A stretch of DNA of 35,963 bases from positions 1 to 35,963 of the forward strand of contig NZ_JAAXKZ010000056.1 in NCBI RefSeq assembly GCF_012911875.1, in the 5' to 3' direction. Position 1 is the first letter of the stretch. Each line of letters begins with the position of its first letter. Below the pieces are notes generated by a model that worked only from the letters and a program-made list of their open reading frames with translations, made no database searches and had not been told where the DNA came from. Source of the DNA: Pseudonocardia bannensis (GTDB lineage: Bacteria > Actinomycetota > Actinomycetes > Mycobacteriales > Pseudonocardiaceae). The position numbers were made by a program, and so were the translations under genes. Shown one piece after another: positions 1-7,580 of this stretch.

Positions 1-517
1 TCACCTGGGGATGCATCCGGATCGCGTCGATCAGCACACCTGCTCCGAACCGGTTGAGGTCGTAGAGGCAGAGCACGACGAGTTGCTCGGGGATGTACCG
101 GGCCACCTCGTTCTCGTAGCGGATCAGGCTGTCGGGTCCTGCCCGGGGCAGCCAACAGCTCGCCTCCGCGCCCAGGCGGATGCCGGCCGGCCAAGCCGGA
201 TCGACGATCTCTCCCCACACACCGGGCATCCCGTCGGGGGTCGGATCCTTGCGGCTGCGGGAGGGCACAGCTGAACTGCGGACGTCGAGCAGGCCCGTTC
301 GCCGCCAGTCCGCGATCTCCGAGGGGGAACCGACTCGGCTCAGCACCGCGCCCGCGTCGGCCGCGTCGACCACCACCACGGACCGATCACCGGCCAGCAG
401 GCCGGCCCGGAAGAACGCCGCCATGGCCCCGTCACGCTCCTCCGGCGCCCGGAACACACCGCACACATGGCCGCCGGGCTCGAGCGTGAGTCCCGGGATG
501 CCGGAGTCGACGGTCAT
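1..517 (-). CDS. MEDS-domain sensory protein (partial, C-terminus outside window)
   Basis: Reads on the minus strand from an ATG at 517-515 and runs off the window after 172 codons. The N-terminus has a 'GGHVCGVFRAPEER' stretch, followed later by 'LVVLCLYDLNRFG' and a final 'IRMHPQV'. This pattern is typical of the MEDS (methanogen/methylotroph DcmR sensory) domain, a RecA-like fold found in actinobacterial anti-sigma and two-component regulators. In the family the domain often carries a C-terminal kinase, STAS or GAF module; whatever follows here is not visible. It is transcribed away from the PepSY cluster, with about 350 bp between the two. Family recognition is good, but the exact signalling role is unknown. 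Confidence 0.75.
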   Translation of the reverse strand, partial: MTVDSGIPGLTLEPGGHVCGVFRAPEERDGAMAAFFRAGLLAGDRSVVVVDAADAGAVLSRVGSPSEIADWRRTGLLDVRSSAVPSRSRKDPTPDGMPGVWGEIVDPAWPAGIRLGAEASCWLPRAGPDSLIRYENEVARYIPEQLVVLCLYDLNRFGAGVLIDAIRMHPQV

Positions 518-858
518 ACGCACCCCCTGACGACTCAGGCCCGGCCGGTCCCACCGCGACGGCGTCGGCTCTGACCGTCGACTCATCGGCGCCCGGAGCG
601 ACGGAAATGGTGAACGAGATGGCTGCCCGAGGACCGGACGAGGGTGAATGAGACAGAGAATCCCCTCACGAACCCTCGTCCCCACGGGGTGAAATCACAT
701 CGACTCGTTCCCACTCTCAGGCCGAGGCGGCTCGGCACCGCATCTGCCCTGCCACGGGCGAGACGCGACCCGGACGATCACTCCTCGGTGCCCATCCGAT
801 CGCCCGGCGTCACGGCGAACACCGATGGGCGATCCTTGAGGGCTCCCCCGCTCCCACG
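518..858. other. Intergenic stretch between MEDS gene and PepSY cluster
   Basis: About 340 bp between divergently oriented genes. I see no convincing gene here. An open frame from 644 lacks a ribosome binding site and has no recognisable protein character until its last 32 codons, which are listed separately. The stretch should hold the promoter of the MEDS gene; the + strand promoter candidate lies at its right edge. Confidence 0.5.
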
Positions 859-864
859 TATGGT
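836..864 (+). promoter_or_regulatory. Candidate promoter for leader peptide and PepSY cluster
   Basis: TTGAGG at 836-841 and TATGGT at 859-864 are separated by 17 bp, matching sigma-70-type spacing and the actinobacterial TAnnnT -10 pattern. The predicted transcription start falls at about the ATG at 872, so the transcript would be leaderless or nearly so. This is pattern recognition only. Confidence 0.4.
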
Positions 865-871
865 CCAACCC

Positions 872-970
872 ATGGTGGTAACCGGCGTAGCCGCGTGCTT
901 CGTTCCGCCAACCGTTCCCGTGGCCCCTTGTCCGCAGCACGTCCCGGCCGCGAGCTGCCCCGCCCACTGA
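872..970 (+). CDS. Putative Cys/His-rich leader peptide (32 aa)
   Basis: A 32-codon frame starts with the ATG just downstream of a candidate -10 box and ends ten bases before the GTG of the next membrane gene. It has three cysteines and two histidines arranged as C-x8-C-P-Q-H-x6-C-P-A-H, plus a proline-rich middle, which could bind a metal. Short upstream frames rich in Cys control copper- or thiol-responsive genes in other bacteria, and PepSY membrane proteins often belong to metal-related loci. There is no Shine-Dalgarno, so translation would need leaderless initiation. I cannot exclude a chance frame; no family is recognised. Confidence 0.3.
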   Translation: MVVTGVAACFVPPTVPVAPCPQHVPAASCPAH

Positions 971-980
971 ACCGGCCCTC

Positions 981-1583
981 GTGCGGCCCCACTGTTCCGC
1001 GCCGCGGACGACCACACCCGTGCTGCGTGGACGCCACCCGGCGATCCCGCAGAGCCGTCCCGCCCGGGCGGTGGCGGCGATCGGTACAGCGCTGGTCACC
1101 GCGGCCGCCGGGCATCTCCTCTCCGCGGGTGCCGCTCCCCCGCTGATCGGGCTACTGCTCGCCGTCGCCGCGATGGCGGGGCCCGCCTGGTGGCTGACCC
1201 GCGACGAACGCGGCTGGGAACGTCTCGCCGCCGCCCAGCTCACCGCGCAGCTCGGCAGCCACACGCTGTTCGCGCTGGCCGCCCCGGCGCCGGCCCCGCA
1301 CACCGGCCACGGTGTCCTCGGCCCGGACCTGATGGTGCTCGCGCACCTGCTCGCCGCGGCCGTGGCGGGTGGGTGGCTGCGCTGTGGAGAGCGGCGCGCC
1401 ATCGCGATGTCCCGTCGCGCCGTAGCGCTCCTGCTCGGGCTCGTCGCAGCGCTGCTCGGCACGGGCCCGCGGGCGGTCCGCGGCCCGGCCCGTCGTCGGC
1501 CCGCCCTCGCCTCGACCCCTGGCACCCAGACCACCCTGCTACGGCACACGATCGTCCACAGGGGACCTCCGGCGGTCTGCTGA
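981..1583 (+). CDS. Small integral membrane protein upstream of PepSY protein
   Basis: Encodes 200 residues from a GTG at 981; an in-frame GTG at 1020 is an alternative start. After a polar N-terminus there are hydrophobic segments at roughly residues 28-45, 50-66, 83-95, 103-125 and 136-152, separated by short Arg-rich loops. The C-terminus is polar and Arg/Pro-rich. This looks like the small multi-pass membrane proteins that actinobacteria often encode just before a PepSY-domain membrane protein. The two genes are co-directional with a gap of about 110 bp. No catalytic motif is visible and the function is unknown; a role in a metal-linked envelope process is only inferred from the neighbour. 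Confidence 0.6.
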   Translation: MRPHCSAPRTTTPVLRGRHPAIPQSRPARAVAAIGTALVTAAAGHLLSAGAAPPLIGLLLAVAAMAGPAWWLTRDERGWERLAAAQLTAQLGSHTLFALAAPAPAPHTGHGVLGPDLMVLAHLLAAAVAGGWLRCGERRAIAMSRRAVALLLGLVAALLGTGPRAVRGPARRRPALASTPGTQTTLLRHTIVHRGPPAVC

Positions 1584-1694
1584 CCATCCCCATCACCGGC
1601 CGGGCCGACCCGGCCGGGTATCGCGCGCGCCCGTCGAACGCGCCGTGCCCGGCCGGCCCGTGCCGATCTCGGCGACACCGAAACCGGAGCCCCC

Positions 1695-3146
1695 ATGACC
1701 ACGACATCCGACCCCACCTGCAGCCCACCCGGCGATCACGGCCCCCGTGGCACGACCGGCTGGCGCGGTCTCGTGCTGCGCCTGCACTTCTACGCCGGCC
1801 TGCTGGTCGGCCCGTTCGTGCTGGTGGCCACGGCCACCGGGGTGCTCTACGTCCTCACCCCGCAACTCGAGTCCTGGATCTACGCCGACCAGCTGCGGGT
1901 GCCGGTGACAGCCCAGCAGCGTTCGTTGGCCGACCAGGTCCACGCCGCCGTGGCCACCGAGCCGGGAGGGACGCTCGACGCCGTCCGGCCCGCACCCGAA
2001 CCCGGTGCGACGACCCGCGTGCTGTTCAGCGACCCGGGGCTCGACGAGTCCGAGCGCCGCACGGTGTTCGTCGACCCCGGGACCGGCCAGGTGACGGGAT
2101 CACTGGTCAGCTACGGGACCAGCGGCGTGCTGCCGCTGCGCATGACGATCGACCAGTTGCACCGCAACCTGCTGCTCGGCGAACCCGGCCGCCTGTACAG
2201 CGAGCTCGCCGCGTCCTGGTTGTGGGTCGTGGCGCTCGGCGGGCTCGCGCTGTGGATCGCGCGCCTGCGCACCCGTCGGGCGGCGGGTCGCGCCGGCCTC
2301 CGCGATCTATTCCGCCCCGAACCCGGCGCGACGGGCCGGCGCCGAACCCTGACCCGGCACGGTGCACTCGGCACCTGGCTGCTGGTGGGGATGTTGTTCC
2401 TGTCCGCCACCGGGCTGACCTGGTCGACCTACGCCGGAGCCACCATCAGCGAGCTGCGGGCGTCGCTCGGTTGGAGCACCCCGGCGCTGGACTCCGGTGG
2501 CGGGGGCGGGCACGGGGACCACAGCGGCGGTGCGCCCGCCCAGGCCGGGAGCGGGGGCGCGGCGGTCGGCGGAGTCGACTCGGTGCTCGCCATCGCCCGC
2601 GCGGCCGGCATCGACGCCCGGAGCGTCGAGATCGCGCTGCCGGCCGAGCCCGGCGCGGCGTGGACCGTCACCGAGATCCAGCGCAGCTGGCCGACGCAGG
2701 TGGACGCGGTCGCGATCGACGCCGGCAGCGGCGCCGTCGTCGACCAGGTGCGCTTCGCCGACTACCCGGTGATGGCCAAGCTGGCCCGCTGGGGGATCGA
2801 CGCGCACATGGGGGTGCTGTTCGGCTGGGTGAACCAGCTCCTGCTCGTGGCGTTCGGGCTCGGGCTGATCACGACGATCGTGCTCGGCTACCGGATGTGG
2901 TGGCGGCGCCGGCCCACACGGGGCCGAGGCGGCCGGGCGGTGCCGCGCGGGCAGTTCCGCCGGGCCAGCCAGCCCGTCGGGTTCGTCGCCGTGCTGGCGG
3001 CGGTCGTGGTCGGCTGGTTCGCGCCACTGTTCGGGATCAGCCTGCTCGCCTTCCTCGCGGTCGACGGGCTGCTCGGCCGGCGCGCCCGGAGCCGCACGGC
3101 CGGAGGCGACCCCGATGTCGAGGAGGGCGAGCTCCTCGACGCATGA
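1695..3146 (+). CDS. PepSY-associated TM domain protein
   Basis: Encodes 483 residues from the ATG at 1695. The N-terminal 'LRLHFYAGLLVGPFVLVATA' helix followed by 'GVLYVLTPQLESWIY' is the hallmark of the PepSY-associated membrane family (PF03929), which includes proteins linked to iron, siderophore or copper handling. Further membrane helices lie near residues 172-190, 225-245, 370-395 and 425-460, with periplasmic PepSY-like segments between them. Around residues 269-290 there is a Gly/His/Ala-rich insertion containing 'GGGGGHGDHSGG', which could bind a metal. The gene follows the small membrane protein and precedes a P-loop protein after about 210 bp. The family assignment is firm; the substrate is not known. 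Confidence 0.88.
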   Translation: MTTTSDPTCSPPGDHGPRGTTGWRGLVLRLHFYAGLLVGPFVLVATATGVLYVLTPQLESWIYADQLRVPVTAQQRSLADQVHAAVATEPGGTLDAVRPAPEPGATTRVLFSDPGLDESERRTVFVDPGTGQVTGSLVSYGTSGVLPLRMTIDQLHRNLLLGEPGRLYSELAASWLWVVALGGLALWIARLRTRRAAGRAGLRDLFRPEPGATGRRRTLTRHGALGTWLLVGMLFLSATGLTWSTYAGATISELRASLGWSTPALDSGGGGGHGDHSGGAPAQAGSGGAAVGGVDSVLAIARAAGIDARSVEIALPAEPGAAWTVTEIQRSWPTQVDAVAIDAGSGAVVDQVRFADYPVMAKLARWGIDAHMGVLFGWVNQLLLVAFGLGLITTIVLGYRMWWRRRPTRGRGGRAVPRGQFRRASQPVGFVAVLAAVVVGWFAPLFGISLLAFLAVDGLLGRRARSRTAGGDPDVEEGELLDA

Positions 3147-3357
3147 TCAGCGGCCGGGAACCGGCAGCCGGGACGAACCCGGCGCCGGCGTCCCATCCGT
3201 CGATCATGCCGCGACCACGGCAACGACGGCGGACCACGCGGCCACAGCCGGCGGCGAGGCCGGGCGCAGCCGCGGGTCCGACGGGTGGCTGGTTCGATCA
3301 CGACTCGGACCAGTCCCACGTCGAACTCGGAACGAACGCACCCGGAGGAGATGTCCC

Positions 3358-3915
3358 GTGGACGACCGGCGCATCGCCGAGCTGGCCGCCGAGGTGCGGG
3401 CGCGCCCCCGGCCGCCCGGAGGCGTCCGGTTGGTCACGATCGACGGGTACTCCGGGTCGGGCAAGACCGAACTCGCCGGTCGGCTCGCCGGCGCCCTGGA
3501 CGCACCGGTCATCACGCTCGAGGAGCTCTACCCGGGATGGGACGGCCTTGCCGCGGCCGTCCCACTCGCGGTGGAGTGGATCGCCGTCCCGCTCGCGGCC
3601 GGACGGGCGGCGCGCTGGCACCGGTACGACTGGGTGCGCGGCGTCCGTGACGAGTGGCGGGAGCAGCCGCCGGCGCCGGTCGTGATCCTGGAGGGCTGCG
3701 GGTCCGGAGCCGCGGCGCTTCGCCCGTACACGAGCACCGCGATCTGGGTCGACGTGCCACCCGGCGAGCGCGAGCGGCGGCTGCGCGCGCGGGCGGACTG
3801 GCCGGACTACGCCCTGCACCGGGACGGGTGGGCCGCGCAGGAGGACGCCTTCCACGCCGCCGACCACACGCGCGGGCGCGCGGACGTGATCGTCGACAAC
3901 AGCGACGAGGCCTGA
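3358..3915 (+). CDS. P-loop NTPase, uridine/cytidylate kinase-like
   Basis: Encodes 185 residues. I chose the GTG at 3358 because a GGAGGAG ribosome binding site sits seven to eight bases upstream; the frame is open further back but that part is low-complexity. Residues 23-37 form a beta strand and Walker A loop ('IDGYSGSGKT', with GYSGSGKT at about 30-37), followed by 'VVILEGCGSG', a strand with an acidic Glu as in small nucleoside/nucleotide kinases. 'RLRARADWP' near residue 145 resembles a lid arginine region. Proteins of this type are often annotated as uridine kinase or (d)CMP kinase-like in actinobacteria. The phosphate acceptor cannot be told from sequence. It precedes the YraQ permease gene by about 50 bp. 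Confidence 0.75.
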   Translation: MDDRRIAELAAEVRARPRPPGGVRLVTIDGYSGSGKTELAGRLAGALDAPVITLEELYPGWDGLAAAVPLAVEWIAVPLAAGRAARWHRYDWVRGVRDEWREQPPAPVVILEGCGSGAAALRPYTSTAIWVDVPPGERERRLRARADWPDYALHRDGWAAQEDAFHAADHTRGRADVIVDNSDEA

Positions 3916-3964
3916 TCCACCGTTCGGCCCCGGGAACTCTCCCCGGCTGGCAGCATGTGCCGCC

Positions 3965-4951
3965 GTGATCACCGCGGTGCGCTCTCACGTCACATCGCTG
4001 CACGTCTTCTGTGCCGTGCTGATCGCGGCGATCGTGGCCCGGCCGGTGATCGTCGACGCGCTGAGCGCGCCCGTGCTGCGCACCGCGGCCACCGTGTTCG
4101 TCGCGGTGTGCGTCCAGGCGCTGCCCTTCCTCGTGCTCGGCGTGGTGCTGTCCGGCGTGATCGCGGCCTTCCTCTCCCCGGCGGCCCTGCGCCGGGTGCT
4201 GCCCGCCCGCCCGGCCGCGGCGGTACCCGTGGCCGGGGCCGCGGGCCTCGTGCTGCCCGGCTGCGAGTGCGCGTCGGTGCCGGTCGCCCGGCGGCTGATC
4301 GGCCAGGGCGTGCCCGACGCCGCGGCGCTCACCTTCCTGCTGGCCGCGCCCGCTGTGAACCCGGTCGTCCTGGTGGCGACGGCGGTGGCGTTCCCGGGTG
4401 AGCCGGGGATGGTCGGCGCGCGGTTCCTCGGCTCGCTCGCCACCGCCTGCGTGATGGGTTGGCTGTGGCAGCGGGCCGGACGGGCGGAGTGGATCGGTGA
4501 CCGGGTCCGGCTGCGGGCGCCGACGCCCACCGGCGCGGGCCGATGGGCGGTACTCGCCGAGACGGCGCGCCACGACCTGGTGTCCGCGGGCGGGTTCCTC
4601 GTGCTCGGTGCCCTCGCCGCCGCGGCGCTGTCGGTGCTGGTCCCGGCGGCCTGGCTGGACGCCCTGGGCGCGCAGCTCGTGCTCGCGGTCCTGGTCATGG
4701 CGCTGCTCGCCGTCGTGCTGGCGCTGTGCAGCGAGGCCGACGCGTTCGTCGCCGCGTCGCTGTCGACCCTGCCGCTGCTGCCGCGGCTGGTGTTCCTCGT
4801 CGTCGGCCCGGCGGTGGACGTCAAGCTCATCGCACTGCAGGCGGGCACGTTCGGCCGCGCGTTCGCGTTGCGGTTCGCCCCGGCGACCTTCGTGGTCGCC
4901 ATGCTGTGCGCGGTCGGGGCCGGGCTGCTGGTGTTCGGCGGGGTGCGCTGA
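3965..4951 (+). CDS. YraQ/DUF318 family permease
   Basis: Encodes 328 residues from GTG 3965. At least eight hydrophobic segments are visible. The family hallmark 'PGCECASVPVARRL' (Cys100 and Cys102) precedes 'AAALTFLLAAPAVNPVV', and a second half-motif 'ALCSEADAFVAASL' follows, reflecting the internal duplication of this family (PF03773). In Bacillus the related ycgR/ycgQ pair is associated with zinc limitation; the transported species is not established. The stop codon overlaps the start of the next gene by one base (TGATG), so the two are translationally coupled and probably form one membrane complex. Confidence 0.85.
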   Translation: MITAVRSHVTSLHVFCAVLIAAIVARPVIVDALSAPVLRTAATVFVAVCVQALPFLVLGVVLSGVIAAFLSPAALRRVLPARPAAAVPVAGAAGLVLPGCECASVPVARRLIGQGVPDAAALTFLLAAPAVNPVVLVATAVAFPGEPGMVGARFLGSLATACVMGWLWQRAGRAEWIGDRVRLRAPTPTGAGRWAVLAETARHDLVSAGGFLVLGALAAAALSVLVPAAWLDALGAQLVLAVLVMALLAVVLALCSEADAFVAASLSTLPLLPRLVFLVVGPAVDVKLIALQAGTFGRAFALRFAPATFVVAMLCAVGAGLLVFGGVR

Positions 4952-5649
4952 TGCGGCGTGACACCCAGCACATGCTGCTGGTGCTGCTCGGCGGTGCGCT
5001 CATCCGGATCGCCGCCGACGACACCTACCTGCGCTACGTCAGGCCGTCACACCGCTGGTGGCTGCTGGCTGCGGGCGCGGTGATGGTGCTGCTCGCCGCC
5101 GTCGCGCTGGCGCGGGACCTGCGTGGCCGCACCGGGCCCGTCGACCACGATCACGATCACGGGCGCACCCGGAGCCCGTGGCTGCTGATGCTCCCGGTCC
5201 TGGTGATCGCGCTGGTCGCCCCGCCCGCACTGGGCGCCGACGCCGTGGCCCGGTCGGGCGGGGGCGGCGCGGTGGTCCGCAACACGGACCTCTACCCCCC
5301 GCTGCCCCCCGGCCCGCTGGAACTCGGCGTCGGCGAGGTGGTGAACCGGGCGGCGTGGGACGAGTCCGGTTCGCTCGACGGGCGCGAGGTCACCGTCACC
5401 GGCTTCGTCGTCCGCCGTGGTGCGGCAACGGTGCTCGCCCGGATGACCATCGCCTGCTGCGCCGCCGACGCCCGCCCGTACACGATCCGCCTGGTGGGCG
5501 ACGTCGGGGACCTGGAGCCGGACACCTGGCTGCGGGTGCGCGGGACCGTCCAGCCGGGCAGCGCGACGCAGGCGAACCGGTTCACCCCCAGCCTGGCCGT
5601 CCTCGACGTGCAGGTGGTCGCCGAGCCCACCGACCCCTACGAGTACTGA
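4951..5649 (+). CDS. TIGR03943 family (YcgQ-like) permease partner protein
   Basis: Encodes 232 residues from the ATG that overlaps the upstream stop codon. Two or three hydrophobic segments (about 8-20, 37-54 and 77-93) are followed by a periplasmic domain. Between the helices lies a 'DHDHDHG' run (His66, His68, His70), a plausible metal-binding patch. The soluble domain carries 'VTVTGFVVRR' and 'MTIACCAADARPY' (Cys169-Cys170), the conserved core of the TIGR03943/DUF1980 family, which is almost always encoded beside a YraQ-type permease. It ends five bases before the convergent aldolase gene. Function of the pair is unknown; a role in metal or small-ligand export is inference from homologues. 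Confidence 0.85.
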   Translation: MRRDTQHMLLVLLGGALIRIAADDTYLRYVRPSHRWWLLAAGAVMVLLAAVALARDLRGRTGPVDHDHDHGRTRSPWLLMLPVLVIALVAPPALGADAVARSGGGGAVVRNTDLYPPLPPGPLELGVGEVVNRAAWDESGSLDGREVTVTGFVVRRGAATVLARMTIACCAADARPYTIRLVGDVGDLEPDTWLRVRGTVQPGSATQANRFTPSLAVLDVQVVAEPTDPYEY

Positions 5650-5654
5650 CGGGG

Positions 5655-6326
5655 CTACCCGCCCGCGGGGCGCGCGGCGATGCCCGGCTCCTGCCCGTAA
5701 CCAGCGAACGCCGCGACGCAGCCTTCGATCTCCGCGGCCGGCAGCAGCCGCGGTTCGCCCGCGGTGCGGGCGGTCAGCCACACCTGGCACAGCCATTCCA
5801 GCTGAGCCGCCCGGTTGTAGGCCTTCGCGAGCGTGGCAGCGAGGGTGAGGGTGCCGTGGTTGCGCAGGATCACCCCGGTACGGCCGGTCAGCGCCGCCGA
5901 CATGTTCGCCGCCAGTTCGGCCGTGCCGAACCTCGCGTAGTCGGCCACCCGGACCACGCCGCCGAAGTCGGCGAGCTGGTAGTGCACCGCCGGCACCTCG
6001 TCGGCCAGCAGCGACAGCGCGGTCGCGTGCACGGAATGGGTGTGCACCACCGCACCGGCCTCGTGGTCCCGGTAGGCGGTGAGGTGCATCGGCAGCTCGG
6101 ACGTGGGCGCGAGCGCGCCGTCGACGACCGCCCCGGACAGATCCACCACGGGGACGTCGGCCGGGCCGAGGCGGTCGTAGTCCACGCCCGACGGGGTCAC
6201 CGCGATCAGGTCGCCGTGGCGCACGGAGACGTTGCCCGAGGTTCCGACCACGAGCCCGTCCGCGGTCATCCGCAGCGCCGCGGCGATCACTGCCGCACGT
6301 GCGTCGGCGAGGAGCAGACCGGTCAT
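5655..6326 (-). CDS. Class II aldolase/adducin family protein, fuculose-phosphate aldolase-like
   Basis: Encodes 223 residues, the usual length for L-fuculose-1-phosphate or ribulose-5-phosphate epimerase-type aldolases. Visible features are 'GTSGNVSVR' (28-36), 'VTPSG' (43-47), the catalytic Glu77 in 'SELPMH', zinc ligands His95 and His97 in 'VVHTHSVH', and the third ligand His157 in 'RNHGTL'. The enzyme should cleave or form a phosphorylated ketose through a zinc enediolate in the cytoplasm. The start ATG overlaps the stop of the upstream Dabb gene (ATGA), so the two are co-translated. The actual sugar is unknown; no sugar kinase or isomerase is nearby, so fucose catabolism should not be assumed. 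Confidence 0.85.
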   Translation of the reverse strand: MTGLLLADARAAVIAAALRMTADGLVVGTSGNVSVRHGDLIAVTPSGVDYDRLGPADVPVVDLSGAVVDGALAPTSELPMHLTAYRDHEAGAVVHTHSVHATALSLLADEVPAVHYQLADFGGVVRVADYARFGTAELAANMSAALTGRTGVILRNHGTLTLAATLAKAYNRAAQLEWLCQVWLTARTAGEPRLLPAAEIEGCVAAFAGYGQEPGIAARPAGG

Positions 6327-6619
6327 GATCGCTGACCGGGGAGCCGGAACTGCACCCGCTCGATCCGTTCGCTGATCGGGGCGAACAGCTCGGCGTGGAT
6401 CCGGTTGTGCTCGGGGTCGGCATCGTAGATCCGGTAGGCCTGTTCGTCCGCCAGGTCGACCGTGATCACGTAGTCGGCGCTGCCCTCCCTCAGCCCGAGG
6501 TCGGTACCGGCCAGCAGGTCGAACTCGACGCCGTCGACGCGCAGGTCGCGCAGGGCCTGCTCGACCTGCGCCGGGGCCACCCCGTCGCGCACCCGTCCGA
6601 CCACCACGTTGCGGATCAT
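6323..6619 (-). CDS. Dabb family (stress-responsive alpha/beta-barrel) protein
   Basis: Encodes 98 residues from the ATG at 6619, chosen because a strong GGAGGAGG Shine-Dalgarno lies directly upstream. The pattern 'MIRNVVVGRVRDG', an internal 'DYVITVDLADEQAYRIYD', and 'HNRIHAELFAPISERI' fits the dimeric ferredoxin-like Dabb domain (PF07876). Dabb proteins act as small enzymes such as cyclases or dehydratases, or are stress-induced with unknown function. The final codons overlap the aldolase start by four bases (ATGA). Tight coupling to an aldolase suggests both handle the same metabolite, which is inference. Confidence 0.82.
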   Translation of the reverse strand: MIRNVVVGRVRDGVAPAQVEQALRDLRVDGVEFDLLAGTDLGLREGSADYVITVDLADEQAYRIYDADPEHNRIHAELFAPISERIERVQFRLPGQRS

Positions 6620-6737
6620 CCCGCCTCCTCCGGCCACCCACAGCCGCTGCCACACCCTGCCAGACGCGGCGGCCGTGTGTCCGCCCGAAGATCGGCGGGG
6701 CCAGGTCTCGGGCGACCGGCCCGCCGACCACGCGGCG

Positions 6738-7532
6738 TCAGGGCACGATCGCGTCGATGTAGCCGCCCTCGGCGCGGAGCGCCCCACCGGTCGTCGCCGA
6801 CGCCAGGTCGGAGCTGAGATAGGCCACCATCCGGGCGATCTCACGGGGTTCGATGAGCCGCCCCAGCAGGGACTGCGGACGGTGCTCGGCCATGAACCGG
6901 CGCTGCGCCTCGTCCCACGGCAGGTCGTCGCCGACCATCTGGCGGACGAAGGCCTCGACACCCTCGGTGTGGGTGGGCCCGGCCAGTACCGTGTTCACGG
7001 TGACGCCGGATCCGGCGGCCTCCTTCGCGTAACCGCGGCTGACACCCAGCAGCGCGGTCTTGGTGACGCCGTAGTGGACCATCTCCAGCGGGGTGGCGAC
7101 CGCCGCCTCGCTGGCGATGAACTGCACCCGGCCCCACCCGCGCGCGATCATCCCGGGCAGGTACTCACGGGTCAGGCGGACGCCGGAGAGCACGTTGACC
7201 TCGAAGAACCGGCGCCACTCGGCATCGTCGATCGCGAGGACCGGGCGCCTGCCGAAGATCCCGACGTTGTTGACCAGGATGTCCACCCGCGGCAGTTCGG
7301 CGAGCAGCCCGGCGGTGTCCGCCTCGTCGGCGACGTCCGCGGCGATCCCGCCGACGTCGGCCTCGGCCAACTCGGCCCGCAACTGCGCGACGGCGTCGTC
7401 GACCCGGGCGGGATCGCGCCCGTTGAGCACGACGCCCGCGCCCGCTCCGGCGAGCTCGGCCGCGATCGCGTAGCCGATGCCCTGGGTGGAGCCGCTCACC
7501 AGCGCCGTCCGGCCGCCCAGGTCGATGTTCAT
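6738..7532 (-). CDS. SDR family NAD(P)-dependent oxidoreductase
   Basis: Encodes 264 residues from ATG 7532; a start 11 codons further upstream is possible but weaker. It shows the classical SDR layout: nucleotide loop 'SGSTQGIG' (residues 13-20), 'NNVG' (88-91), catalytic Ser141 in 'FIASEA', Tyr154 and Lys158 in 'YGVTK', and a C-terminal 'GGALRAEGGYI' end. Arg39 in 'LNGRDP' after strand 2 suggests NADP(H) preference, which is weak evidence. It lies about 120 bp upstream of the Dabb-aldolase pair in the same direction and could act in that pathway. A TAATGAT box six to seven bases before the ATG suggests a leaderless transcript. Confidence 0.88.
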   Translation of the reverse strand: MNIDLGGRTALVSGSTQGIGYAIAAELAGAGAGVVLNGRDPARVDDAVAQLRAELAEADVGGIAADVADEADTAGLLAELPRVDILVNNVGIFGRRPVLAIDDAEWRRFFEVNVLSGVRLTREYLPGMIARGWGRVQFIASEAAVATPLEMVHYGVTKTALLGVSRGYAKEAAGSGVTVNTVLAGPTHTEGVEAFVRQMVGDDLPWDEAQRRFMAEHRPQSLLGRLIEPREIARMVAYLSSDLASATTGGALRAEGGYIDAIVP

Positions 7533-7538
7533 GGCCGG

Positions 7539-7545
7539 ATCATTA
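7539..7545 (-). promoter_or_regulatory. Candidate -10 box of SDR gene
   Basis: TAATGAT on the minus strand ends six bases before the ATG at 7532 and there is no Shine-Dalgarno, so initiation is probably leaderless. No clear -35 is visible. Confidence 0.35.
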
Positions 7546-7580
7546 CCCCGGACGATCCGGTTCACTCTCCCGGCAGGTTG

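Noticed and set aside
644..871. N-terminal extension of the 872-970 frame
   Set aside because: It has no ribosome binding site or conserved-looking protein sequence, and a candidate promoter lies inside it.
5655..6326. L-fuculose-phosphate aldolase as a specific name (fucA)
   Set aside because: The catalytic residues fit the whole class II aldolase family. No fucose genes are nearby, so the specific substrate name is not justified.
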